From the NCBI GenBank assembly GCA_040776985.1, contig JAXGZL010000003.1, positions 62,001 through 126,000 of the forward strand: DNA of 64,000 bases, read 5' to 3'. Under the pieces are notes generated by a model. That model had not been told where the DNA came from and ran no database searches. It worked only from the letters and a program-made list of their open reading frames with translations. The translations under genes and the position numbers were made by a program. Positions 33,340 to 42,072 of the stretch are shown here, in pieces (positions within the stretch are counted from its first letter, which is position 1; the number at the start of each line of letters is the position of its first letter). The DNA comes from UBA6115 sp040776985. GTDB lineage: Bacteria; Bacillota; Clostridia; Christensenellales; Aristaeellaceae.

Positions 33340-33867
33340 ATGGAAAACAACCGTCTGCACCTCTACACCGGCAATGGCAAGGGCAAGACCACCGCGTCCA
33401 TGGGGCTGGCCCTCAGGATGATAAGCCACGGGGGCAGGGTGCTGGTCACCCAGTTTATGAAGGACGGCACCTCAGGGGAACTGAAGTCCCTTTGTACCTT
33501 TCCCAATGTAAAGCTGGTGGAAGGCGCCAAGATGAAGGGTTTTGTCTGGAAGATGGGGGAAGAGCAGCTGGAAAAGGCGCGGCAGGACATCCGGGATTCC
33601 CTTCTGCATCTGGAAGAGGAAATCAAGGCCTATGAGCCCCAGCTGATTATCCTGGATGAACTGGCGGTGGCCATTGCCACCCGGATGATCAGCGAGGAGG
33701 ATGCCATCCGGCTGATTGACACCGCCCTTTCATACGGGGAAACGGTGGTCACCGGACGCTATGCCGGGGAAAAACTGATTGAGAAGGCGGACTATGTCAG
33801 CGAGATCCGGGCGGTAAAGCACCCCTTTGATGAGGGGGCGCCAGCCAGGAAGGGGATTGAGTTTTAA
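33340..33867 (+). CDS. cobO: Corrinoid adenosyltransferase (CobO/BtuR family)
   Basis: 175 residues from ATG 33340, after GGAGG. HLYTGNGKGKTTASMGLALR is the family P-loop, followed by LVTQFMKDG, the acidic strand LIILDELAVAI, and ETVVTGRYAGEKLIEKADYVSEI. It transfers adenosyl from ATP to cob(I)alamin. It is divergent from the cobalamin-uptake operon, so uptake and activation genes are side by side. A hairpin (AAGGGCC/GGCCCTT, 33276-33297) precedes it; a TACAAT at 33305-33310 may be its -10. Confidence 0.9.
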   Translation: MENNRLHLYTGNGKGKTTASMGLALRMISHGGRVLVTQFMKDGTSGELKSLCTFPNVKLVEGAKMKGFVWKMGEEQLEKARQDIRDSLLHLEEEIKAYEPQLIILDELAVAIATRMISEEDAIRLIDTALSYGETVVTGRYAGEKLIEKADYVSEIRAVKHPFDEGAPARKGIEF

Positions 33868-35351
33868 GGGCGCCTGATCAGGCGGACGGGAGGGCTTTCC
33901 GCAGAATAGGAGGCGCCTGACAGGGTGGTGGTCACCACAAGGGTGTAGCGCCCGCCGGGCGCCGGGTTGCCGCTGTTGTCCAGCCCGTTCCAGTGCAGGG
34001 TGCTGCCTTCGGGCGCCAGGTGGAGGGGCCTTGTGGGGCTGTGGGCCAGCAGGCTTGCCACCAGGGCGCCTTCTTCGTTGCGGATGGTGGCGGTGAGGGC
34101 GCAGGGCCCCTGATGGCGGATGAAGAAGGAGGCCTCCTCCCCCCTTTCCGGCGCGAAAGCCCGTGAGGCAGCAACCATCAGGCCCGGGTCCTCCACCGTC
34201 TGCCGGACAGCCACCAGGGGGCAGACATGGGGAAAGGCCCTGTCCTCCTCCACCGTGGTCAAAAGCATCAGCAGGTAGCCGGAAAGCGGGCTGTCTGTGC
34301 CGCCCAGCTGCAAGCTGGCGCTCTTCCTGCCGGGCAGCAGCAGGCCGCCCTCGTCCCCGGGAGCCGCGATGATCTGGGGCGTGTCAAAGCGCCAACTGTC
34401 CTCCTCCTGATACACCAGCTGGTAGGCCACCCGGGACGGCTGATGCAGGGTGTAGGAGAAGCTGATGTCAGGCTCCTCAAGGCTGATCAGCTGGCTTTCC
34501 AGGCTGAGGCCTGTGAGCAGGCTTTGGGAATTGTCCGCCAGGGACAGGGGGTAGGAAAAGACGGGGAATGGGTCATTCTCCGGATAGATCTGGGGGCTGG
34601 AGGCGCCGTAATATAGCCGCTGATGGCGAAACAGCTCCGTCAGCGTCACCAGGCCGTCCCGGTTGCTGTCCGCGGCAAAGCCGCCTTCCTTTCCGATGCC
34701 CATCACCAGGGTCTGGGCGAAATAGCTGCCACCCCTGACAGCGCCCTGGGGGTCTGTCCAGAGGAAGCTGGGCTCCCGGGCGCCGCTGCTGGTAAGCACC
34801 TTGAAGTCGCTGCCGGAAAACAGGGAGGAAACCGCCAGGCTTTCATCCCCCTTGTGGATGGCGGCGCCGGAAAAACAGGCGTCCAGGATCAGCACCTTGG
34901 TGCCTTTGATGTCCTTGAGCGCCTCATAGATGGCGCGGCTGTCAAGCATGGCCTCCTGCTCGCCGTCGCTTAGCAGGAGGGCGAAGTTGGTCCTGCCCTC
35001 CTGGGGGATCAGCAGGCCGTGGGAGCTGAAATAGATCAGGGAGATGTCCTGCTCCCGGGCGTCCCCCAGCACCCCGCTGGCGAGGGAGGCGAAGGCCTCC
35101 GGCCCCAGCGCCCGGTTCACCACCGCCTGGATGGCCTGGTAGCCCCTCTGGTCCTGCATCAGGGCCCGGCGCAGGCTGACCACGTTGTTGAAAGAGGAGG
35201 GCGTGGTTTCAGGCATGGTGACAAAGCGGTCGCTTGAAATCAGGATGGCGCGGAGGGCAGGGGCAGGCGGCTCTTCCGCCTGATGGGCGTTAAAGAGAGG
35301 CATGGCAAGCAGGCAGAGGCACAGACAGATCTGGCGCCATTTTCCTCGCAT
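33864..35351 (-). CDS. Secreted caspase-fold (C14-like) protein with FlgD-type Ig end
   Basis: 495 residues. An N-terminal signal peptide (about 1-24) puts it outside the membrane. The caspase/metacaspase-like domain (about 30-260) has the dyad H111 in LIYFSSHGLL and C159 in VLILDACFSG. A stretch DSNRDGLVTLTELF looks like a calcium-binding EF-type loop. A beta-rich middle precedes a FlgD-like Ig domain (LHWNGLDNSGNPAPGGRYTLVV). It should be a Cys protease with Arg/Lys or other specificity not predictable. AAAGGAG precedes the ATG. It is a single gene; stops of cobO and this gene overlap by 4 bp. Confidence 0.8.
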   Translation of the reverse strand: MRGKWRQICLCLCLLAMPLFNAHQAEEPPAPALRAILISSDRFVTMPETTPSSFNNVVSLRRALMQDQRGYQAIQAVVNRALGPEAFASLASGVLGDAREQDISLIYFSSHGLLIPQEGRTNFALLLSDGEQEAMLDSRAIYEALKDIKGTKVLILDACFSGAAIHKGDESLAVSSLFSGSDFKVLTSSGAREPSFLWTDPQGAVRGGSYFAQTLVMGIGKEGGFAADSNRDGLVTLTELFRHQRLYYGASSPQIYPENDPFPVFSYPLSLADNSQSLLTGLSLESQLISLEEPDISFSYTLHQPSRVAYQLVYQEEDSWRFDTPQIIAAPGDEGGLLLPGRKSASLQLGGTDSPLSGYLLMLLTTVEEDRAFPHVCPLVAVRQTVEDPGLMVAASRAFAPERGEEASFFIRHQGPCALTATIRNEEGALVASLLAHSPTRPLHLAPEGSTLHWNGLDNSGNPAPGGRYTLVVTTTLSGASYSAESPPVRLIRRP

Positions 35352-35383
35352 TGCCCTCTCCTTTCATGCAATTGCTTGAGGGC

Positions 35384-35412
35384 ATCGTATCATCCGGCAT
35401 AAAATGCGTCAA
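35384..35412 (-). promoter_or_regulatory. Promoter of the caspase-like gene
   Basis: Minus strand: TTGACG (35412-35407), 17-bp spacer, TACGAT (35389-35384) with TGA before it. Confidence 0.6.
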
Positions 35413-35428
35413 GATTATAAGCCTCGTA

Positions 35429-35457
35429 TTGAAATGCGGGGCCTGATATGCTAAAAT
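35429..35457 (+). promoter_or_regulatory. Promoter of the hydrogenase maturation operon
   Basis: TTGAAA (35429-35434), 17 bp, TAAAAT (35452-35457) with TGC before it (extended -10). Predicted start of transcription is near 35464. Confidence 0.65.
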
Positions 35458-35463
35458 CATGGC

Positions 35464-35620
35464 GGAACCGATGTGTTCCGTCTTTACACAACAATCAACG
35501 GATCCGACCACCAAGTTTCCTGAGTTACATTCCGGATTCTGCGTGAGAGGGGTTGCCATAGACCTGTGAACAGGATGGCTGCGCCTTTTATCAGAAGCAG
35601 CCATCCTGCTTGTTTAAGGG
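35464..35620 (+). ncRNA. Unassigned structured leader RNA of the hyd operon
   Basis: About 160 nt between the promoter and the TM1266-like gene. A 5' hairpin (CGGAAC/GTTCCG at about 35464-35480) is followed by an unpaired-looking core with GGATCCGACCACCAAG and GTGAGAGGGGTTGCC. A 12-bp terminator-like hairpin closes it. The layout is that of a riboswitch or attenuator, but I cannot match it to a known class by eye. The core may also hold a protein-binding site. Confidence 0.45.
35571..35615 (+). terminator. Terminator-like hairpin in the hyd leader
   Basis: CAGGATGGCTGC (35571-35582) pairs with GCAGCCATCCTG (35597-35608), then CTTGTTT. It ends about 20 bases before the first ATG, so it is placed to attenuate the operon. 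Confidence 0.6.
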
Positions 35621-35629
35621 GGAATCAAT

Positions 35630-35887
35630 ATGGAAAGCAGAATTGCCATCATGGCCATCATCGTGGAGAACACCCAGGCGGCGGAGCCTCTCAATGCCCT
35701 GCTGCACCAGTATGGGCGCTATATCATCGGCAGGATGGGCCTGCCCTATGACAAAAGGGGCATCAGCCTGCTGTCGGTGGCCATTGACGCGCCCCAGGAT
35801 GTGATCTCTGCCCTGACCGGCAAAATCGGCAACATCCCCCAGGTGAGTGTCAAAACGGTTTACTCCAAGGTGGGGGCCAATGCCTGA
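35630..35887 (+). CDS. TM1266-like iron-only hydrogenase system regulator
   Basis: 85 residues, an ACT-like alpha/beta protein: RIAIMAIIVENTQAAEPLN ... GRYIIGRMGLPY ... GISLLSVAIDAP ... GKIGNIPQVSVKTVYSK. This is the small putative regulator typically linked to HydE/F/G. ATG after GGGGGA. The last codons overlap hydE by 8 bp. Confidence 0.85.
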   Translation: MESRIAIMAIIVENTQAAEPLNALLHQYGRYIIGRMGLPYDKRGISLLSVAIDAPQDVISALTGKIGNIPQVSVKTVYSKVGANA

Positions 35888-36932
35888 AGGTCTGACAGGC
35901 CTGCTTGATGAGCTGGCGGAGAAGCGCAGCCTGCCTCTGGCGGATTATGCCAGGCTGATTGAGCGCCGGGATGAGGCGCTGGCGGCGTACGCGGCCACCC
36001 TTGCCCGGGAAAAGCGGCGGCAGGTGTATGGGGATGTGGTGTTCATCCGGGGCCTGATTGAGATCAGCAATGTCTGCGGAAATGATTGCTATTACTGCGG
36101 CATCCGGCGGTCCAACACCCGGTGCGAGCGCTATACCCTGAGCCCGGATCAGGTGATGGCCTGCTGCCAGGAGGGGCATGCTCTGGGCTTCCGCACCTTT
36201 GTGCTCCAGGGGGGCGAGTCCGGGGTGTACACAGTACCCCAGATCTGCGCTCTGGCGCGGGAGATCAAGCATTCCTTCCCTGACTGCGCCCTCACCCTGT
36301 CCCTGGGGGAATATGCCTATGAGGATTACCGGGCCATGCGGGAGGCCGGGGCAGACCGCTACCTGCTGCGCCATGAGACCGCCAACGCGGCCCACTATGC
36401 CGCCCTGCACCCGCCCGGCATGACGCTTGAAAACCGCAGGCGCTGCCTTTTGGACCTTAAAAGATTGGGCTTCCAGACGGGATGCGGCTTCATGGTGGGC
36501 TCCCCGGGGCAAAGCGCCGCAATGCTGGCGGAGGACCTGAAGTTTATTGAAGGCTTTGCGCCAGAGATGTGCGGCATCGGCCCCTTCATCCCCCACCACG
36601 ACACGCCCTTTGGCCAGCATCCGGCGGGCAGCATCCCGCTCACCCTGTTTCTGCTGTCCCTGCTGCGGCTGATTCACCCAAGTCTGCTGCTGCCGGCCAC
36701 CACCGCCCTGGGCTCCCTGGGGGAAGGGGGCAGGGAGCAGGGCATTCTGGCAGGGGCCAATGTGGTGATGCCCAACCTGTCCCCGGTTTCTCAGCGGGAG
36801 AAGTACAGCCTGTATGACAACAAGCTGGTAACCGGGGCGGAATCCGCCCAGAACCTGGAGGCGCTGAGGACAGGCATCCGCGCGGTGGGCTGTGATATCG
36901 CGCTTGACCGGGGGGACCATATCCCCTCCTGA
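35880..36932 (+). CDS. hydE: [FeFe]-hydrogenase maturase HydE (radical SAM)
   Basis: 350 residues from ATG 35880, overlapping the regulator gene. The radical SAM cluster motif is C66-x3-C70-x2-C73 (CGNDCYYC). GGESGVYT and LSLGEYAYEDY form the SAM-binding strands and TGCGFMVGSPGQ follows. HydE helps build the dithiolate bridge of the H-cluster. The upstream in-frame ATG at 35847 lies inside the previous gene and is less likely. Confidence 0.92.
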   Translation: MPEGLTGLLDELAEKRSLPLADYARLIERRDEALAAYAATLAREKRRQVYGDVVFIRGLIEISNVCGNDCYYCGIRRSNTRCERYTLSPDQVMACCQEGHALGFRTFVLQGGESGVYTVPQICALAREIKHSFPDCALTLSLGEYAYEDYRAMREAGADRYLLRHETANAAHYAALHPPGMTLENRRRCLLDLKRLGFQTGCGFMVGSPGQSAAMLAEDLKFIEGFAPEMCGIGPFIPHHDTPFGQHPAGSIPLTLFLLSLLRLIHPSLLLPATTALGSLGEGGREQGILAGANVVMPNLSPVSQREKYSLYDNKLVTGAESAQNLEALRTGIRAVGCDIALDRGDHIPS

Positions 36933-36995
36933 ACCATCGTTCCCCATATCCCTCTGACGGAAAGATCAGTCTGACCCAAAGAAAGGAGCATCACC

Positions 36996-38444
36996 ATGGC
37001 CATCTACAACCCAAAATCCATGAAGGCGGAGGAGTTCATCAACCACGGGGAAATCCTGGAGACTCTGGCCTATGCCGAGAAGAACAAGAACAACCTGCAG
37101 CTGATTGACAGCATCCTGGAAAAGGCGCGTCCCAGGCGCAGCGGCAACGGCCTTAAATGTGAAGGGCTCAGCCACCGGGAGGCCTCGGTGCTGCTGGCTT
37201 GTGAGATTCCTGAGAAGGTGGAGGAGATCTATAAGCTGGCGGAAGAGATCAAGCTGGCCTTCTATGGCAACCGCATTGTGATGTTTGCCCCACTGTATCT
37301 GTCCAACTACTGCGTCAACGGCTGTGTCTACTGTCCCTATCACCTGAAGAACAAGACCATCGCCCGTAAGAAGCTGAGCCAGGAGGAAATCCGCCAGGAG
37401 GTGATCGCGCTGCAGGACATGGGGCACAAGCGCCTGGCCCTGGAGGCGGGGGAGGACCCGGTGAACAACCCCCTGGAGTACATCCTGGAGAGCATCAAAA
37501 CCATCTATGACATCAAGCATAAAAACGGCGCCATCCGCCGGGTGAATGTGAACATCGCCGCCACCACGGTGGAGGACTATGAGAAACTGCGGGACGCGGC
37601 CATCGGCACCTATATCCTGTTCCAGGAAACCTATCACAAAGAGAGTTATCTGAACCTGCACCCCACCGGCCCCAAGCACAACTATGAATACCACACCGAG
37701 GCCATGGACCGCGCCATGGCGGGGGGCATTGATGATGTGGGCCTGGGCGTGCTGTTTGGCCTGGAAAGCTATATGTATGAGTTTGCCGGCATCCTGATGC
37801 ACGCGGAGCACCTGGAGGCGGTGCACGGCGTGGGGCCCCACACCATCAGCGTGCCCCGGGTGAAAAAGGCGGACAACATTGACCCGGAGGTGTTTGACAA
37901 CAGCCTGAGCGATGACACCTTTGCCAAGATCATCGCCTGCATCCGCATCGCGGTGCCCTATACCGGGATGATCATCTCCACCCGGGAGAGCCAGGCGGTC
38001 AGGGAGCGGGTGCTGGGCATCGGCATCTCCCAGATCAGCGGGGCTTCCCGCACCTCGGTGGGAGGCTATACCCATGAGGAACGGGAGCATGACTCCGAGC
38101 AGTTTGAGGTCTCCGACCAGCGCAGCCTGGATGAGGTGGTCAGCTGGCTGATGGGCCTGGGCTATATTCCCTCCTTCTGCACCGCCTGTTACCGGGAGGG
38201 CAGAACGGGCGACCGGTTTATGAGCCTGTGCAAAAGCGGGCAGATCATCAACTGCTGCCATCCCAACGCCCTGATGACCCTGGCGGAATACCTGACTGAC
38301 TATGCCGCCCCGGACACCAGGACGGCGGGCTTTGCCCTGATTGACCGGGAGCTTCAAAAGATCACCCAGGACAAAGTGCGGAAAATCGCCATTGAGAACG
38401 TGCGGGACATCAAAGGCTCCAACCGCCGGGATTTCCGCTTCTGA
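36996..38444 (+). CDS. hydG: [FeFe]-hydrogenase maturase HydG (radical SAM, tyrosine lyase)
   Basis: 482 residues. The radical SAM motif is C106-x3-C110-x2-C113 (CVNGCVYC). The C-terminal cluster ligands are CTACYREG and a following Cys pair in INCCHP, which bind the second Fe-S cluster that makes the Fe(CO)2(CN) synthon from tyrosine. AAAGGAG precedes the ATG. It follows hydE by 63 bp. Confidence 0.95.
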   Translation: MAIYNPKSMKAEEFINHGEILETLAYAEKNKNNLQLIDSILEKARPRRSGNGLKCEGLSHREASVLLACEIPEKVEEIYKLAEEIKLAFYGNRIVMFAPLYLSNYCVNGCVYCPYHLKNKTIARKKLSQEEIRQEVIALQDMGHKRLALEAGEDPVNNPLEYILESIKTIYDIKHKNGAIRRVNVNIAATTVEDYEKLRDAAIGTYILFQETYHKESYLNLHPTGPKHNYEYHTEAMDRAMAGGIDDVGLGVLFGLESYMYEFAGILMHAEHLEAVHGVGPHTISVPRVKKADNIDPEVFDNSLSDDTFAKIIACIRIAVPYTGMIISTRESQAVRERVLGIGISQISGASRTSVGGYTHEEREHDSEQFEVSDQRSLDEVVSWLMGLGYIPSFCTACYREGRTGDRFMSLCKSGQIINCCHPNALMTLAEYLTDYAAPDTRTAGFALIDRELQKITQDKVRKIAIENVRDIKGSNRRDFRF

Positions 38445-38463
38445 TTGGATTAGGGAGACGAAG

Positions 38464-39666
38464 ATGAGCCTGAATGAACAACCCAGCGCCCAGCGGCTGC
38501 ATATTGGCTTTTTCGGGATGAGGAACGCCGGCAAGTCCAGCGTGGTGAACGCGGTGACCGGGCAGGCGCTGTCCATTGTTTCGCAGGTGAAGGGCACCAC
38601 CACGGACCCGGTGCAAAAGGCCATGGAGCTGCTGCCCATTGGCCCGGTGGTGATTATTGACACCCCGGGGCTGGATGATGAGGGGGAGCTGGGGGAGCAG
38701 CGGGTGGCGCGCACCCGCCGGATGCTGCACAAAACAGATGTGGCGGTGCTGGTGCGGGACGCGGAGCAGGGGGAGACGGAGGAGGACAGGGCGCTGCTGG
38801 CCCTTGTCAAAGCCCGTCAGATCCCCTATGTGATTGCGCTGAACAAGGCGGATCTGCGGGGCGACAGGCCGGAGGCAGGGGAGGACAGCCTCTGGGTGAG
38901 CGCCCTGACCGGGGAGGGCATCGAGGCCCTCAAAGAGCGCATCGGCCAGCTGGGTAAGTCCAGGGAAGCGGAGCGCCACATCGTGGCTGACCTGCTGGTG
39001 CGCGGGGATGTGGTGGTGCTGGTGACGCCCATTGACGACGCTGCCCCCAAGGGACGGCTGATCCTGCCCCAGCAGCAGACCATCCGGGATATTCTGGAGG
39101 TGGGCGGGCTGCCGCTGTTAACCCAGCCGGGGGGACTGGCGGAGGTTCTCAATACGCTTAAGAATCCGCCCCGCCTGGTGATCACCGATTCCCAGGCCTT
39201 TGGCCCGGTGCACAGCATCCTGCCGGAGGGCCTTCCGCTGACTTCCTTTTCCATCCTGTTCTCCCGCTATAAGGGAAACCTTAAGGAAGCGGTGGCGGGG
39301 GCAGCGCAGCTTGGCAGGCTGAAGGACGGGGACCGGGTGCTGATCTCGGAAGGCTGCACCCATCACCGGCAGTGTGAGGACATCGGTACGGTGAAGCTGC
39401 CCGGCTGGATCAGGAAGTACGCCGGGAAGGAGATTCATTTCGCCTTCACCTCAGGGGGCGAGTTCCCGGAGGATCTGTCGCCCTACGCCCTGGTGGTGCA
39501 CTGCGGCGCCTGTATGTTAAACGACAAGGAGGTGCGGCACCGCACCCGCCTGGCCACAGAAGCCGGCATCCCCATCACCAACTACGGCATCGCCATCGCC
39601 CACATCCACGGCATCCTCAAGCGCTCACTCAGCCCCTTTCCGGAGATACAGGGCTTGTTGAATTAA
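38464..39666 (+). CDS. hydF: [FeFe]-hydrogenase maturation GTPase HydF
   Basis: 400 residues from ATG 38464 after GGAGACG. The N-terminal GTPase domain has GMRNAGKSSVVNAVTG, DTPGLDDEGELG and the base motif NKAD. A dimerisation domain follows. The C-terminal cluster-binding region shows EGCTHHRQCED and HCGACM, the Cys/His set that holds the 4Fe-4S cluster and 2Fe precursor. It passes the precursor to apo-HydA. No hydrogenase gene is within the window. Confidence 0.94.
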   Translation: MSLNEQPSAQRLHIGFFGMRNAGKSSVVNAVTGQALSIVSQVKGTTTDPVQKAMELLPIGPVVIIDTPGLDDEGELGEQRVARTRRMLHKTDVAVLVRDAEQGETEEDRALLALVKARQIPYVIALNKADLRGDRPEAGEDSLWVSALTGEGIEALKERIGQLGKSREAERHIVADLLVRGDVVVLVTPIDDAAPKGRLILPQQQTIRDILEVGGLPLLTQPGGLAEVLNTLKNPPRLVITDSQAFGPVHSILPEGLPLTSFSILFSRYKGNLKEAVAGAAQLGRLKDGDRVLISEGCTHHRQCEDIGTVKLPGWIRKYAGKEIHFAFTSGGEFPEDLSPYALVVHCGACMLNDKEVRHRTRLATEAGIPITNYGIAIAHIHGILKRSLSPFPEIQGLLN

Positions 39667-39705
39667 TACGGTCAATCTGAATAAAACTGCATAGACAAGG
39701 CTTGC

Positions 39706-39734
39706 TTGACACTTTGCGCGCCATTGATTAGACT
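39706..39734 (+). promoter_or_regulatory. Promoter of the nucleoside hydrolase/ABC operon
   Basis: Perfect TTGACA (39706-39711), 17 bp, TAGACT (39729-39734). Confidence 0.6.
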
Positions 39735-39766
39735 GGGATTGAAGAACATATCCGAGGAGGCCACTG

Positions 39767-40732
39767 ATGTCACTTGATCAACAGCGCATTGTTTTTGGTG
39801 ATGTTAATACAGCGCAATTGGCGGCCCGCCTGGAAAAGCCCTCGCGAAAAGTGGATGTGGTGCTGGATACGGACTGCTACAATGAGATTGATGACCAATT
39901 TGCATTAGCATACATGGTCAATGCACAGGACGCCTGCAATATACGCGCCATTTGCGCGGCGCCATTTTACAGCGCGCCCGGTTCCGGTCGTGTGATGCGC
40001 TCAGACAGCCCCGGCGACGGGATGGAGCGCAGTTATCAGGAGATCCTGAAGGTGCTGGCGCTGGCGGGCAGACCGGATCTGGAACCCCTGGTGTACAGAG
40101 GTTCTGACTCATATCTGACAGATGAAAGGACGCCGGTCCCGTCCCCCGCGGCAGACCGGCTGGTGGCCTTGTCCAGGGAATATTCAGCGGATAATCAGCT
40201 GTATATCGTTGCCATTGGGGCCATCACCAATGTGGCCTCTGCCCTGCTGCTGGATCCTTCCATGCGGGAGCGGGTGGTGGTTGTTTTCCTGGGAGGGCAT
40301 GGACACCATATTGGAACCTGTACGGACTTTAACGTGGCGCAGGATGTCGCAGCGGCCCGTGTGGTTTTCGGCAGCGGCGTTCCCCTGGTTCAGGTGCCCT
40401 GCCTGGGGGTGGTGTCTGAGTTCAGGTTCACCAGGGTGGAGCTGGAATCCCTGTTCCGGGGAAAAAACGCGCTGTGTGATTACCTGATCGACAACACCTA
40501 TGCCTATGCCAGGGACAAGTTCTCCTATGAAGGATGGAGCAAGCCGCTTTGGGATGTGGCGGCGGTTGCCTGGCTGATGCCCGGAGATTTCATGTGGGAC
40601 CGGCTGACGCCAAGCCCAGTCCCCCTGAAGGAGGGCATCTATGGCATCCAGCCTGACCGGCATCTCATCCGCTATGTCTACTATGTCAACAAGGATGAAC
40701 TGACCCGGGACCTGGTCAGACGCTTGACATAA
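39767..40732 (+). CDS. Nucleoside hydrolase (IUNH family)
   Basis: 321 residues. The calcium-binding signature DTDCYNEIDDQFAL (about 26-39) is the IUNH hallmark. TDFNVAQDVAAARVVF and LWDVAAVAWL supply later active-site residues. It splits the N-glycosidic bond of a nucleoside or related compound. It leads an operon with a binding protein and two permeases, so the transported substrate may be a nucleoside or its sugar (inference). The ATG follows GAGGAGG. Confidence 0.85.
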   Translation: MSLDQQRIVFGDVNTAQLAARLEKPSRKVDVVLDTDCYNEIDDQFALAYMVNAQDACNIRAICAAPFYSAPGSGRVMRSDSPGDGMERSYQEILKVLALAGRPDLEPLVYRGSDSYLTDERTPVPSPAADRLVALSREYSADNQLYIVAIGAITNVASALLLDPSMRERVVVVFLGGHGHHIGTCTDFNVAQDVAAARVVFGSGVPLVQVPCLGVVSEFRFTRVELESLFRGKNALCDYLIDNTYAYARDKFSYEGWSKPLWDVAAVAWLMPGDFMWDRLTPSPVPLKEGIYGIQPDRHLIRYVYYVNKDELTRDLVRRLT

Positions 40733-40779
40733 CATATCCGCGCAAGCGGTTGATGTAAAAAACAAATGGAGGTACAAGC

Positions 40780-42063
40780 ATGAAAAAACTGGTTTCCCTG
40801 TTGCTGTCCCTGTTTCTTCTCCTGTCGCTGACGGGCGGTTTGGCCGAAGGCTCAGGTGAGGTGGTTACCCTGAAGCTGATGATGTCACAAACGCAGGAGC
40901 CCGGCGTTAGCGCTGCGGTTGCGGCATTCAACGAGGCATACAAGGGAAAGATCTTCCTTGAGGCAGACTATCTGGCCTTTGACAATGTGTTTGAGACGCT
41001 GGAAATCCTGATGAGCTCCAAGTCATCCGAGTATGACGTGTTCGCGGCGGACGGCCCCAACATTGCTGCCTATGCCACGCGCGGTTATTTGGCGCCGTTG
41101 ACCTCCTATTTCACCAAGGAAGAGGTTGAGATGTTCACGCCCCCCATGCAGGAGGAGTGCGTCTTCAACGGCGAGCTTTATGGCGCTGCCATGGGCGACT
41201 CTTCCCTGGTCATGTACTACAACACCGACCTGCTGAAGGAAGCCGGCGTCACCTATGATTTCCAGGCCTTGAACGGTGAGAACCGCATCAGCTGGGAAGA
41301 GCTGCTGGAAATTGCCAGGGAAGTGCAGGCCAAGGCAGATCCTGACAAGTCCAAGGGCATTGCGGGAATCGAGTTCCAGCAGGTGGGCCGCACCTATCAT
41401 ATGAACGTGCTGGCCAATGACTTTGGCGGAAAGAACATCGGCGATGATGGCTTCACTGTGGACGGCATCATCAATGGAGACGCGTGGATCAAGGCGCTGA
41501 CCTGGTATCAGCAGCAGGTGAACGACGGCATCTTCACCAAGGGCATTCCCGCCAATGAAACCTCCAGCTACTTCATGGCGAACAAGATCGCCTTCTATCT
41601 GGGGACCACTGCGATGCCCGGCACCTTTGACCGGAACAACATGGAAAACTACGCCTACACCTATGTGCCCTATTTTGAAGGGTTCAAGGACAATGTCACC
41701 ACCTCCTGCGGCAGCTGGACAGTGGGTCTTAACCCCTACTCCACCAAGGCAGAGGCCGCGGTTGAGTTCATCAAGTATCTGACCCTGTATGACGGAGCGG
41801 ATGTCTACATCAAAACCAGCGGCATGGTTCCCGCGCTGACCCGCCAGTTTACCGAGGAGCTGCTGACAGAAAAACCCTACCTGCGCATTGCGCAGTATGA
41901 GGGAGCGAACACCGCCCTGGTGCGCGCCATCACCCCGGGGTTCAATGAGTATGCGACTGCGGTGAACGCGCTGTGGGAGAACGTGCGCAACGGCGCCGAC
42001 CCGAAGGAGGCGGCCCAGAACTGTGTGGACGAGCTGAGAACAGCTTTCCTTGAGTACGAGTGA
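40780..42063 (+). CDS. Extracellular solute-binding protein, family 1 (sugar type)
   Basis: 427 residues. The signal peptide is MKKLVSLLLSLFLLLSLTGG, ending around LAEGSGE, with no lipobox cysteine. The fold is that of MalE-like binding proteins: LKLMMSQTQEPGVSAAVAAF, DVFAADGPNIAAYA, GELYGAAMGDSSLVMYYNTDLL, and SCGSWTVGLNPYST near the end. GGAGG precedes the ATG. A perfect hairpin follows the stop, as is common for abundantly made binding proteins. Confidence 0.85.
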   Translation: MKKLVSLLLSLFLLLSLTGGLAEGSGEVVTLKLMMSQTQEPGVSAAVAAFNEAYKGKIFLEADYLAFDNVFETLEILMSSKSSEYDVFAADGPNIAAYATRGYLAPLTSYFTKEEVEMFTPPMQEECVFNGELYGAAMGDSSLVMYYNTDLLKEAGVTYDFQALNGENRISWEELLEIAREVQAKADPDKSKGIAGIEFQQVGRTYHMNVLANDFGGKNIGDDGFTVDGIINGDAWIKALTWYQQQVNDGIFTKGIPANETSSYFMANKIAFYLGTTAMPGTFDRNNMENYAYTYVPYFEGFKDNVTTSCGSWTVGLNPYSTKAEAAVEFIKYLTLYDGADVYIKTSGMVPALTRQFTEELLTEKPYLRIAQYEGANTALVRAITPGFNEYATAVNALWENVRNGADPKEAAQNCVDELRTAFLEYE

Positions 42064-42072
42064 TTGAGACAG

